Assembly: GCF_014138045.1 (NCBI RefSeq)
Contig: NZ_JACGXA010000001.1
Coordinates: 2,775,001 to 2,839,000, forward strand
Direction of reading: 5' to 3'
Source of the DNA: Nocardioides ginsengisegetis
GTDB lineage: Bacteria > Actinomycetota > Actinomycetes > Propionibacteriales > Nocardioidaceae
Length of the DNA: 64,000 nt
Position 1 is the stretch's first letter, and each line of letters starts with the position of its first letter. A model generated the notes under the pieces. It saw nothing but the letters and a program-made list of their open reading frames with translations, was not told the origin of the DNA and made no database searches. This document shows, piece after piece, positions 51,908-59,439 of the stretch. Position numbers and translations under genes: made by a program.

Positions 51908-52325
51908 GCCCGAGCTGCACCATCAGCCCGGCCACGTCCGGGTGGGAGCTGAACCGGCTGACCTTGCCGTCACTGTTGAGCTGCACGAAGTAGGACCCGC
52001 GCCCGACGACGCTCTTGCCGGTCGGGGGGATCGTCGCCCCACCCATGTCCAGCGGGCCGGTGTTGGTGCCGGTGAACTCCAGCTCCACCCCGGCGCCGTC
52101 CTCGCCGACGACCCGGTGGGTGGCGCGCGCCCGCATGTCCGGGAACGCCGTGAACCAGCTGGTCATGTACTGCCGGACCTCGTCGGCCGTGGTCATCGGC
52201 TGGGGCAACGTGAGGTCCTCCCACACGAAGCTGTCGGCGAAGAGCGCCAGGAGCGCGTCGGGGTCGTGCTCGTCCCACGCCTTCAACCCCAGGTCGTCCA
52301 GCCTCTCGATCTCCTGCCTGTCCAT
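51873..52325 (-). CDS. SnoaL-like / NTF2-like polyketide cyclase-fold protein
   Basis: A 150-residue protein: DLGLKAWDEHDPDALLALFADSFVWEDLTLPQPMTTADEVRQYMTSWFTAFPDMRARATHRVVGEDGAGVELEFTGTNTGPLDMGGATIPPTGKSVVGRGSYFVQLN. This is the SnoaL ester-cyclase/steroid isomerase-like fold. GGGAGG lies ahead of ATG 52325. The substrate is unknown. Its 3' end overlaps the cyclase gene on the other strand by 35 bp. Confidence 0.87.
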   Translation of the reverse strand: MDRQEIERLDDLGLKAWDEHDPDALLALFADSFVWEDLTLPQPMTTADEVRQYMTSWFTAFPDMRARATHRVVGEDGAGVELEFTGTNTGPLDMGGATIPPTGKSVVGRGSYFVQLNSDGKVSRFSSHPDVAGLMVQLGLMPMGSEAPTA

Positions 52326-52461
52326 GGTGCCTCCCACCACTCGGAATTCGACCTCCATCGTGTCCCGGCTCCCCCGGGCGCGCATGACCCGAACGGGCGG
52401 GCCCGGCAATGCCCCGACTTTGGGGACGACACGTCCCACCGCCCGTCCGACGGTGGACACG

Positions 52462-52899
52462 ATGCAACGGAGCGCGGGAAGGACCCGGACACGGATGGTC
52501 GCCGCCGTCGTGGCGGTGACCTTCGTGGCGATCTGGTACGGCGTCCGCAGCCAGGACGGCGAGGGCGCCGACACCGGCTGCGCCCTGACCGGGGCCGGCC
52601 TGGTGGCGCTGTCGGCCGCGCTGACCAAGGGCGACACCAGCGAGGAGGTGATCCGGCTCGTCGGCCCGCGGATGGACGACGCCGAGTGCCGGGCGGCGGT
52701 GCGACACCTCGTGGACGACGGCGCCGCGACGGTCGACGTACAGGGCCCGAACGGCACGACCGAGCAGTTCATCACCTACCCCGAGCTGACCCACCCGGCG
52801 ACATCGGCGCTGGTCGACGAGACCGCGCGCTGCGACGGATGGCGCATCATCGACATCGCCTTCCAGCTCTGCCTCAACGGCGACCTCGGGCCGCGGTGA
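52462..52899 (+). CDS. Hypothetical membrane-anchored protein, 145 residues
   Basis: One N-terminal transmembrane helix (MVAAVVAVTFVAIWYGV) is followed by a globular region with three Cys (TGCALTGAG, DAECRAAV, ARCDGWRIIDIAFQLCLNG). The start is ambiguous: ATG 52462 is used; ATG 52384 would add 26 residues. It may be exported as an anchored sensor or enzyme; no family is recognised. It is divergent from the SnoaL gene and convergent with the P450 gene, 3 bp apart. Confidence 0.65.
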   Translation: MQRSAGRTRTRMVAAVVAVTFVAIWYGVRSQDGEGADTGCALTGAGLVALSAALTKGDTSEEVIRLVGPRMDDAECRAAVRHLVDDGAATVDVQGPNGTTEQFITYPELTHPATSALVDETARCDGWRIIDIAFQLCLNGDLGPR

Positions 52900-52902
52900 A
52901 CC

Positions 52903-54315
52903 TCAGGCGCCGACCTGCTGCACCACCCGCGGGCGCAGCGTCAGCTCGAGGCCCCTCGGCATCATCGTGAGCCGCTCGGTCACCTTCAGCTCGTACGCCG
53001 GGTCGCCGGCCAGGTCGAAGCGGTGCACCAGCCGCGCGAGCACCAGCACGGCCTCGTGCAGCGCGAACTGCCGGCCGATGCAGGCCCGCTCGCCCGTGCC
53101 GAAGGGCTTGTAGCTGTGCGGCAGCCGGCCCTTGGACCGCTCGGGCAGGAAGCGGTCGGGGTCGAACTCCTCGGCGTCCTCGCCCCACACCGCGGGGTCG
53201 CGGTGCACCATCGGCAGCAGCACGATGGCCCAGTCCTGCGGGCGCATGCGGTAGCCGCCGACGGTCGTCGTCTCGCGCGGGCTGCGGGCGAAGCCGGGCG
53301 CGGTCGGCCACAGCCGCAGCGACTCGTCGAGCACGCGGCGCAGGTAGCGGAACTTCGCGACCTGCTCGAAGGTCGGCTCGGCGTCGGGGTCGCTGCCGAG
53401 GATGGCGTCGGTCTCGGCACGGGCCGCGGCCAGCACCTGCGGGTGCTTCGCGAGGTAGTGCAGCGCGAAGGTCAGGGCACCCGACGTCGTCTCGTGGCCG
53501 GCGACGAGGAAGGTCAGGATCTGGTAGCGGATCGCCCGGTCCGAGAGCCGCTCGCCGGTCTCGGGGTGCGCCTGCTCGAGCATGATGCCGAGCAGGTCGT
53601 CGGGCGCTCCCGGCGTACGCGCTCCCGCCCGGCGCTCGGCGATGAGGTCGTCGAGCATGGTGTCGATGTAGGCCTGCTGGCCGGCGTTGCGGCGCCTGAG
53701 TCGACGCCGGACGATCCCCGAGCCGGGCAGGCTGGACAAGGCGCCCATCCGGCGGCCGGTCTCCAGCGCGGTCACCATGGCGGGCACGAACGGGTGCGGC
53801 TCGACCTGCGTGAACGACCCGAAATCGTGGCTGAAGGCCGCCCGCGCGATGGTCTCCATCGTCAGCTTGGTCATGTACGTCGCCACGTCGACCGGCCGGT
53901 CGTCGGGCAGCACCTCGAACAGCTCGCGGACGGCCTCGAGCATCACGCCGTGGTAGCGCTGCATCGCCGGCCGGGTGAACGCGGGCATCAGCAGGTCGTG
54001 GGCGAGCTGCCAGGTCGGCTCGTCGTTGTGAGCGGTGAACAGCCCGTCACCCGCGAACTCCCGCAGCGCCTCCAGTGCCGGCGGCAGCGCCTTCTCGAAG
54101 CGCTGCTCGTCGCACAGCTCCGCGCACAGCCCGGCCCCGGTCACGAAGACGAACTTCGTGCGGAACACGTGCTGCTCGAGCAGCGGCCGGTAGGACGCGG
54201 CCCGCTGCATGATCGTCTGCACCGCGGTGTCGGGCCGCAGGTCGCCGACGTCGCCGACGATCCGGCGGCGCCCCGGCGGGTGCGGGAGGACCTGGCCGGA
54301 CCAGTCGTTGCGCAT
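52903..54315 (-). CDS. Cytochrome P450, CYP102 (BM3)-like haem domain without reductase
   Basis: A 470-residue P450. I-helix AGHETTSGALTFALHYL, ExxR in DESLRLWPTAP, haem loop FGTGERACIGRQFALHEA with Cys412 as thiolate ligand. Blocks such as EKALPPALEALREFAGDGLFTAHNDEPTWQLAHDLLMPAF, IRYQILTFLVAGHETTSG and ACIGRQFALHEAVLVL follow P450-BM3 closely, pointing to fatty-acid hydroxylation. The protein ends after the haem domain, so a separate reductase is needed; none is in the window. It is divergent from a TetR regulator. Confidence 0.9.
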   Translation of the reverse strand: MRNDWSGQVLPHPPGRRRIVGDVGDLRPDTAVQTIMQRAASYRPLLEQHVFRTKFVFVTGAGLCAELCDEQRFEKALPPALEALREFAGDGLFTAHNDEPTWQLAHDLLMPAFTRPAMQRYHGVMLEAVRELFEVLPDDRPVDVATYMTKLTMETIARAAFSHDFGSFTQVEPHPFVPAMVTALETGRRMGALSSLPGSGIVRRRLRRRNAGQQAYIDTMLDDLIAERRAGARTPGAPDDLLGIMLEQAHPETGERLSDRAIRYQILTFLVAGHETTSGALTFALHYLAKHPQVLAAARAETDAILGSDPDAEPTFEQVAKFRYLRRVLDESLRLWPTAPGFARSPRETTTVGGYRMRPQDWAIVLLPMVHRDPAVWGEDAEEFDPDRFLPERSKGRLPHSYKPFGTGERACIGRQFALHEAVLVLARLVHRFDLAGDPAYELKVTERLTMMPRGLELTLRPRVVQQVGA

Positions 54316-54346
54316 GGGTGCTCCTGCGGGCAGGCAATTGGATGTG

Positions 54347-54374
54347 GGTTCAATAGTTCTCCGCCTACTGAACC
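54347..54374. promoter_or_regulatory. Inverted repeat between P450 and TetR genes
   Basis: GGTTCAATAG and CTACTGAACC form 10-bp arms with one mismatch and an 8-bp spacer. The site lies midway between the P450 start (54315) and the TetR start (54396). It is the expected location of a shared operator, and the AT-rich loop fits a promoter. Confidence 0.6.
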
Positions 54375-54395
54375 GCTGTCAAGTAGTCTGTCCGC

Positions 54396-55022
54396 GTGAC
54401 CCGCACCCGCCTCTCCCCCGAGGAGCGCTCCCAGCAGCTGCTCGACCTGGGGGCCGAGCTGTTCGCGGCGACGCCGTACGAGGACGTCCACATCGAGCGG
54501 GTCGCCGAGCTCGCAGGAGTCTCGCGCGGGCTGCTCTACCACTACTTCCCGAGCAAGCGCGCGTTCTTCGCCGCCCTCGTACGCCGGCAGGCCGAGGTGA
54601 TGGCCCGCGAGACCGCGCCCGACCTGACCCTGTCGCCGGTCGAGCAGCTCGGGCACGGGGTCGAGGCGTTCCTGGACCACGTCGCCCGGCACCAGCACGG
54701 CTCGCGGGCCGCGCACCACGGTGGCGCCTCCGCCGACCCGGAGGTCCGCGCGATCATCGAGGAGTCGATGCGGCTGCACGAGCAGCGGATCCTCGACGTG
54801 CTCGCGCCCGACGCACCCTCCCCCGAGCTGCTCCGCGTCGCCGTGCGCAGCTGGCTGGTGATGCTGCGCAGCATCGGCCAGGAGTGGATCGACCGGCCGG
54901 AGCTGGGGCGCGACGCCGTCCGCGACGTCTGCGTCGGCGCGTTCGTCGGCATGGTGCAGGGGGTCCCGGTCGACCAGCGGGGCGAGCACCTCGACCGGCT
55001 GGTCAGGGAGCTCGTCGGCTGA
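54396..55022 (+). CDS. TetR family transcriptional regulator
   Basis: A 208-residue regulator. DNA-binding domain: SPEERSQQLLDLGAELFAATPYEDVHIERVAELAGVSRGLLYHYFPSKRAFFAALV. The C-terminal domain belongs to the TetR_C type common near P450 and lipid genes. It is divergent from the CYP102-like gene. An acyl or fatty-acid ligand is plausible by analogy to BM3 regulators, but unproven. GTG start. Confidence 0.9.
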   Translation: MTRTRLSPEERSQQLLDLGAELFAATPYEDVHIERVAELAGVSRGLLYHYFPSKRAFFAALVRRQAEVMARETAPDLTLSPVEQLGHGVEAFLDHVARHQHGSRAAHHGGASADPEVRAIIEESMRLHEQRILDVLAPDAPSPELLRVAVRSWLVMLRSIGQEWIDRPELGRDAVRDVCVGAFVGMVQGVPVDQRGEHLDRLVRELVG

Positions 55023-55096
55023 GGCGGCTGAGTCAGGCCGCGGGAGGGCGGGGCTCCGCTGCCGCCCCGCCCCAGGCGCACCCCCGAACGGCCTTA

Positions 55097-55254
55097 GCGG
55101 TGAGCCATCAACCAAATCCCACCTGGAAAAGGTTCACCACCCACCGCCCGTCCGACCCGACGGTGAGCCATCAACCGAACCGAGCAGGGAAAGGGTTCAC
55201 AGCTCACCGCTCCCGCCGCCAGGGCGCCCGCGCATGCGGGCGGCGCGGGCGCCA
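55097..55254 (-). repeat. Intergenic repeat element, copy 2 (inverted relative to copy 1)
   Basis: The reverse complement of this stretch aligns with 32718-32867. It shares a 32-bp identical core (55184-55215), a GC hairpin (GGGCGCC...GGCGCC), two GTGAACC-TTTCC units and TGGCTCACCG ends. The central palindrome is diverged here. It lies in the gap between the TetR gene (ends 55022) and the original end of the HAD gene (55289). 55023-55096 shows nothing else recognisable. Confidence 0.75.
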
Positions 55255-55325
55255 CAGTCGGCCGGCAGTTGCGCCGACTCAACCCCTCTCAGCCCGGCAG
55301 TTGCGCCAGTGAGACTTGTCTCGGT

Positions 55326-55510
55326 GTCGTGGAGGACGTGCTGACCCGAGTTGCGCCCTGTCGTCGCTGACTGACTTTGAGTCGATTCGATCGCGCGTTC
55401 TCCACGACCCAGCTCGATGCGCATTCAGGGCGCGCCGGCCGGGCTCGTGACTTGATAGGAGCCTGGCTGAGGTCTCATCACTGGTTTGTCCGTGACCCGG
55501 CTCGGCGCGC
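55326..55510 (+). ncRNA. Predicted IS110 bridge RNA
   Basis: Stem-loop 1: 55326-55341 pairs with 55393-55408 over 16 bp (two G-U wobbles). Its 51-nt loop holds AGTTGCGCC (55349-55357), identical to the left flank plus core C (55299-55307), and GAGTCGAT (55379-55386), complementary to core A plus the right flank (56647-56654). Stem-loop 2: 55430-55443 pairs with 55496-55510 (14 bp, bulged T 55502). Its loop holds ATAGGAGC (55455-55462), identical to the right end plus core C (56639-56646), and GTCTCAT (55472-55478), which pairs with the left end GTGAGAC (55309-55315, one G-U). Target loop before donor loop matches known IS110 bridge RNAs. Transcript ends are not determined. Confidence 0.82.
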
Positions 55511-55537
55511 TGTCCCTGTTGAAAGGACGGCACCAGC

Positions 55538-56632
55538 ATGACTCACAACCACACACAGATCGAGTCCGCCCAGGTCGGGATCTACGGCGGCGTGGACACC
55601 CACCTGGACTTCCACGTCGCGGCCGCGGTCAACGCACTCGGCGCGCTGCTGGGCACCGCGGTCTTCGCGACCACGGTCCAGGGCTATGCCGAACTACTGG
55701 CCTGGCTCCGCGCCTGGGGACCACTGGCCCAGGTCGGGGTCGAGGGAACCGGCTCCTACGGCGCCGGCCTGGCCCGTCACCTGCACCGCCACGATGTCGA
55801 GGTTCTCGAGATCAACCGGCCCGACCGGGCCAGCCGCCGACGCCGCGGGAAGACCGACGCCTACGACGCCGAGGCAGCCGCCCGGACCGCGTTGGCCGGT
55901 CACGCCCGAGCCGCCAAGATCAACACCGGGGCCGTGGAGTCGCTGCGGATGCTGAAGCTGCAACGCGACTCCGCGGTCAAGCAGCGCACCGCCACGCTCA
56001 ACCAGATGCACCAGCTCAGGGTCACCGCGCCCCAAGAACTCCGCGAACAACTGACCGGCCTGACCAAACACACCCTGGCCACCCACTGCGTGCGGTTCCG
56101 CGTCACCCGCGACACCAACAGACTCACCGACCCCGTCCAGGCCGCCAAGAAGGCCCTGCATGGACTGGCCCGCCGAGTCCTGGCGCTCACCGCGGAGATC
56201 ACCGAACTCGACGCCGACATCGCGGCCCTGACCAGGGCCATCGCCCCGGCCACCAGTGCCGCGGCCGGTGTCGGGGCCCAGACCGTGGCACAACTGCTGA
56301 TCGCCATCGGCGAGCAACCCGAACGGTTCCACAGCGAGGCCGGCTTCGCCGCCCTCTGCGGCACCAGTCCAATCCCGGCCTCCTCGGGGAAGACCCAACG
56401 TCACCGCCTCAACCGCGGCGGGAACCGACAAGCCAACAGTGCCCTGCACATGGCCACCCTCAACCGGCTCTGCCACCACCCACCGACCAGGGCCTACATC
56501 GCCGCCCGCACCACCGATGCCAAGTCGGACCCCCACCTGCGCCGCAAGCTCAAGCGCTACCTCGCCCGCGAACTCTTCACCCTGCTGCGACAAGACCTAC
56601 GAGCCCTCAACACCCCCGACATCGCGGCTTGA
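55538..56632 (+). CDS. IS110 family transposase (DEDD recombinase)
   Basis: A 364-residue recombinase. The N-terminal RuvC-like domain carries a DEDD tetrad readable as Asp20 (YGGVDTHLDFHV), Glu69 (VGVEGTGSYG), Asp107 and Asp110 (KTDAYDAEAAAR). The C-terminal Tnp domain has CGTSPIPASSGKTQRHRLNRGGNRQANSALH, where Ser282 or Ser283 is the candidate nucleophile. A coiled-coil segment (about 190-230) links them. All catalytic residues are present, so the element may be active. Ribosome-binding site GAAAGGA lies about 14 bases upstream of ATG. Confidence 0.95.
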   Translation: MTHNHTQIESAQVGIYGGVDTHLDFHVAAAVNALGALLGTAVFATTVQGYAELLAWLRAWGPLAQVGVEGTGSYGAGLARHLHRHDVEVLEINRPDRASRRRRGKTDAYDAEAAARTALAGHARAAKINTGAVESLRMLKLQRDSAVKQRTATLNQMHQLRVTAPQELREQLTGLTKHTLATHCVRFRVTRDTNRLTDPVQAAKKALHGLARRVLALTAEITELDADIAALTRAIAPATSAAAGVGAQTVAQLLIAIGEQPERFHSEAGFAALCGTSPIPASSGKTQRHRLNRGGNRQANSALHMATLNRLCHHPPTRAYIAARTTDAKSDPHLRRKLKRYLARELFTLLRQDLRALNTPDIAA

Positions 56633-56636
56633 CGCG

Positions 56637-57452
56637 TCATAGGAGCATCGACTCGACGGGGGTGACGGGCTGACCCACCCAGTCCACGACGTCGGCGATC
56701 GACTCGACCACGCGGGTCGGGCGGTAGGGGAAGTGCTCGACGTGCTCGGCCTTGGTGGAGCCGGTCGTGACCAGGATGGTGCGCAGGCCCGCCTCGAGGC
56801 CGCTGATGATGTCGGTGTCCATCCGGTCGCCGATCATCACGGTCGTCTCGGAGTGCGCGTCGAGGCGGTTCAGCGCGCTGCGCATCATCAGCGGGTTGGG
56901 CTTGCCGATGTAGTAGGGCTTGCGGCCCGTGGCGGTGCTGATCAGCGCGGCGACCGAGCCGGTCGCGGGCAGGGTGCCGTGCACGCTCGGCCCGCTGACG
57001 TCGGGGTTGGTCGCGATGAAGCGGGCGCCCGCCTCGATCAGGCGGATCGCGCGGGTGATCGCCTCGAAGGAGTAGGTGCGGGTCTCCCCCAGCACGACGT
57101 AGTCGGGGTCCCGGTCGGTCATCACGTAGCCGATGTCGTGCAGGGCCGTGGTCAGCCCGGCCTCGCCCACGACGTACGCCGTGCCGTGCGGACGCTGGTC
57201 GGCGAGGAACTGCGCGGTGGCCAGCGCCGAGGTCCAGATCGCCGACTCGGGGACGTCGATGCCGCTGCCGAGGAGCCGGGCGCGGAGGTCGCGCGGGGTG
57301 AAGATCGAGTTGTTGGTGAGGACCAGGAAGCCGAGCCCGGACTCCTTGAGCCGCTCGATGAACTCCTGCGCGCCCGGGATCGGCACCTCCTCGTGCACGA
57401 GCACGCCGTCCATGTCGGTCAGCCAGGTCTCCACGGAACGCGAGGGGTTCAT
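56637..57452 (-). CDS. HAD-IIA family phosphatase (NagD-like), 3' end replaced by IS110
   Basis: A 271-residue HAD hydrolase. Motif I is WLTDMDGVLVHE (nucleophile Asp and Asp+2), motif II LVLTNNS, motif III Lys in YIGKPNPLMM, motif IV MIGDRMDTDIISGLEAG. The catalytic set is complete; NagD relatives dephosphorylate nucleotides or sugar phosphates. The last codons (ATG CTC CTA TGA) come from the IS right end. Joining 55307 to 56648 across the element gives ESMAQLPG and TGA in frame, so the native protein had 274 residues. Loss of AQLPG in favour of LL is probably harmless. Confidence 0.9.
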   Translation of the reverse strand: MNPSRSVETWLTDMDGVLVHEEVPIPGAQEFIERLKESGLGFLVLTNNSIFTPRDLRARLLGSGIDVPESAIWTSALATAQFLADQRPHGTAYVVGEAGLTTALHDIGYVMTDRDPDYVVLGETRTYSFEAITRAIRLIEAGARFIATNPDVSGPSVHGTLPATGSVAALISTATGRKPYYIGKPNPLMMRSALNRLDAHSETTVMIGDRMDTDIISGLEAGLRTILVTTGSTKAEHVEHFPYRPTRVVESIADVVDWVGQPVTPVESMLL

Positions 57453-57474
57453 GGGGCCATCATGCTGGACGAGC

Positions 57475-58692
57475 TCACCTGCGGGGCAGCAGGACCTCGA
57501 GGCCCTGGGCGGGGTCGTCGCCGGAGATCCGGCCGCCGAGCGCCGCGACGACGGTGCGGGCCTCGTCGAGCCGGCTCAACTGCTCCGACTCACCGTTCCT
57601 CGGCCGGGGCACGACGCCCTCGCTGGCGACGCGCACTCGCAGGTGACCGCCCTCCTGGCCGGAGAAGATGATCCGGACCGCGCCGGTGCCGCGCCGGACC
57701 ACCTCGGCGAGGACGAGGTCGAGGACGTGCTCGACCGGCCCGGGCGTGTAGGTGAGCTCGAGGTCGCCCTCGGCGGAGGCCGTCAACGCACGGTCGCGCG
57801 CGGCGAGCCGGTCGGCCCAGCGCTGGGCGAGCTGCGTGGCGAGGTCGACGAGCGGCAGCTCGGCGCCGGCGACGAGGCTGCCGGACCGGGCCAGCTCGAC
57901 AAGGTCACCGGCCACCTGGTTCATCCCGTCCACGGTCTTCATGGAGCGGACGGCGGTCTGCCGCACGTCGGCCGGGACGTCCTCGCGCAGGGCGAGCTCC
58001 TCCATCTCCAGCCGCAGCCCGGTGAGCGGCGTGCGCAGCACGTGGGAGGTGTGCTCGGCGAAGTCGCGCTCGCGCCGGAGCCGGTCCTCGAGCTGGGTCG
58101 CGCTGGTGCCGAGGGCGAGCGCGATCGCACGCGCCTCGGGGATCTTCGTCTCGGGCAGGTCGAGGTCGAAGCGGCCCCGGCCGAGCGCCGCCGCGGCCGT
58201 GGCGAGCTGGCGGAACGGCGCCGACAGCCAGCGGGAGAAGAAGAACCCGCACAGCCCCGCGACGGCACCGATCAGCAGGAACAGCGCCAGGACCGAGCTG
58301 ATGTCGCGGTAGAGGATGTCCTTGATGACCTCGGGCGACTGGCTCACCGTGACGTCGCCGCCGGCGACCTCGGAGGACGAGGCGATGTCCTTGGCCGGGT
58401 CGTTGCTGTCGTCGTACGTCGAGCCGTGCACCTCGACGGCCGGCGCGCCGTGCGGGGAGTAGACGAGGCGGTCGTCGGCGCCGACCAGACCGCGGAGGAA
58501 CGTCTCGTCGACCTTCCCGCCCTCGGCCTGCCGGCGGTCGACGATGTCGGCGATCAGCACCGACTCCTCGTGCACGTGCGCGCTCTCCTGCTCCCGGATC
58601 AGGTCGCGCAGGATGAACGAGCGCAGGATGCCCGCACCGAGCAGGAGGCAGACGGAGAGGACGATGAAGGCAAGGGTGAGGCGGTTACGCAT
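57475..58692 (-). CDS. Sensor histidine kinase with degenerate ATPase domain
   Basis: A 405-residue membrane sensor. TM1 is residues 7-29, an extracytoplasmic domain spans about 30-130, TM2 is 131-153, then HAMP (154-206) and HisKA with His217 (EHTSHVLRTPLTG). The ATPase region lacks recognisable nucleotide motifs: the N-box position reads VLAEVVRRG, the G1 box DxGxG reads ASEGVV and there is no GxGLGL. Autokinase activity is therefore doubtful; it may act as a phosphatase or be phosphorylated by another kinase. It overlaps the response regulator stop by 8 bp. Confidence 0.88.
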   Translation of the reverse strand: MRNRLTLAFIVLSVCLLLGAGILRSFILRDLIREQESAHVHEESVLIADIVDRRQAEGGKVDETFLRGLVGADDRLVYSPHGAPAVEVHGSTYDDSNDPAKDIASSSEVAGGDVTVSQSPEVIKDILYRDISSVLALFLLIGAVAGLCGFFFSRWLSAPFRQLATAAAALGRGRFDLDLPETKIPEARAIALALGTSATQLEDRLRRERDFAEHTSHVLRTPLTGLRLEMEELALREDVPADVRQTAVRSMKTVDGMNQVAGDLVELARSGSLVAGAELPLVDLATQLAQRWADRLAARDRALTASAEGDLELTYTPGPVEHVLDLVLAEVVRRGTGAVRIIFSGQEGGHLRVRVASEGVVPRPRNGESEQLSRLDEARTVVAALGGRISGDDPAQGLEVLLPRR

Positions 58693-59386
58693 CGGAGGGG
58701 CCGCCTTCGAGGCGGAACCCCACGCCTCGAACAGCCACCACGCGCTCCGTCACACCGACGCTCTCGAGCTTCTGGCGCAACCGACCGATGGTGACGTCGA
58801 GCGTCTTGGTCGAGCCGTACCAGTTCTCGTCCCACACGTCGGCCATCAGCCGACCGCGCGACACGACCTTGTCCCGGTTGGCGGCGAGGATGTTCAGGAC
58901 CTCGAACTCCTTGCCCGTCAAGGGGACCTCGTCCTCGCCGGCGTAGACGCGCCGGGCCGCCACGTCGATGCGCAGGCCCTCGCCGTGCGCCTGGTCGGCG
59001 GCGGCGGATCCGTTGGCCGAGGTGGTGCGGCGCAGCAGGGCGCGCACGCGCGCCTGCAGCTCGGCCAGCCCGAACGGCTTGGCCAGGTAGTCGTCGGCCC
59101 CGTAGTCGAGACCGACCACGCGGTCGAGCTCGCCGGCACGCGCGGTGACGATCATGATCGCCCCGCCGTAGCCGGCGTCCCGGGCCCGCCGACAGACCTC
59201 GAGCCCGTCGAAGTCCGGGAGTCCGAGGTCGAGGATCACGACCTCGACAGGATTCGAGGTGAGCGAGTCGAGGGCCTTCTGCCCGTTGTCGACCCAGGTC
59301 ACGTCGTACCCCTCACGCTCCAGCGTGCGGACAAGGGGGAACGCGATGTCCTCCTCGTCCTCGACCACCAGAACTCGCTGCGCCAT
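58685..59386 (-). CDS. Response regulator, OmpR/PhoB family
   Basis: A 233-residue regulator. Receiver: acid residues Glu9-Asp10, phospho-acceptor Asp53 (VVILDLGLPDFDG), Thr in IVTARA, Lys in DDYLAKPF. The C-terminal winged helix reads LTGKEFEVLNILAANRDKVVSRGRLMADVWDENWYGSTKTLDVTIGRLRQKL. ATG 59386 is used; TATGCT lies 7 bases upstream without an SD, suggesting a leaderless start. It is cognate with the degenerate kinase encoded downstream (8-bp overlap). Confidence 0.92.
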   Translation of the reverse strand: MAQRVLVVEDEEDIAFPLVRTLEREGYDVTWVDNGQKALDSLTSNPVEVVILDLGLPDFDGLEVCRRARDAGYGGAIMIVTARAGELDRVVGLDYGADDYLAKPFGLAELQARVRALLRRTTSANGSAAADQAHGEGLRIDVAARRVYAGEDEVPLTGKEFEVLNILAANRDKVVSRGRLMADVWDENWYGSTKTLDVTIGRLRQKLESVGVTERVVAVRGVGFRLEGGPSDA

Positions 59387-59439
59387 GGTGAGGAGCATAG
59401 AGGGCATGTGCCCCCGAACATCGGCAATCCCGACGCCGG

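Larger units (their letters stand above)
55309..56645 (+). mobile_element. IS110-family insertion sequence with readable bridge RNA and junctions
   Basis: The element is 1337 bp between CA dinucleotides (core) at 55307-55308 and 56646-56647. It has no terminal inverted repeats and no long target duplication, as expected for IS110. The left end has 229 bp of non-coding DNA that folds into two stem-loops; the right non-coding end is only 13 bp. Boundaries are set by agreement of four guide-like sequences with the flanks, and because excision rejoins an HAD gene in frame to its natural stop. Inserted in the last codons of that gene, so the insertion is probably neutral. Confidence 0.85.

Noticed and set aside
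55455..56646. ATAGGAGC direct repeat as a target-site duplication of the IS
   Set aside because: The left copy lies inside the RNA donor loop, 146 bp from the left junction. It is better explained as the guide matching the right end; the HAD reconstruction places the left boundary at 55308.
56637..57452. HAD gene as a pseudogene due to the IS
   Set aside because: Only the last five residues are exchanged for two; all four HAD motifs are upstream and intact.
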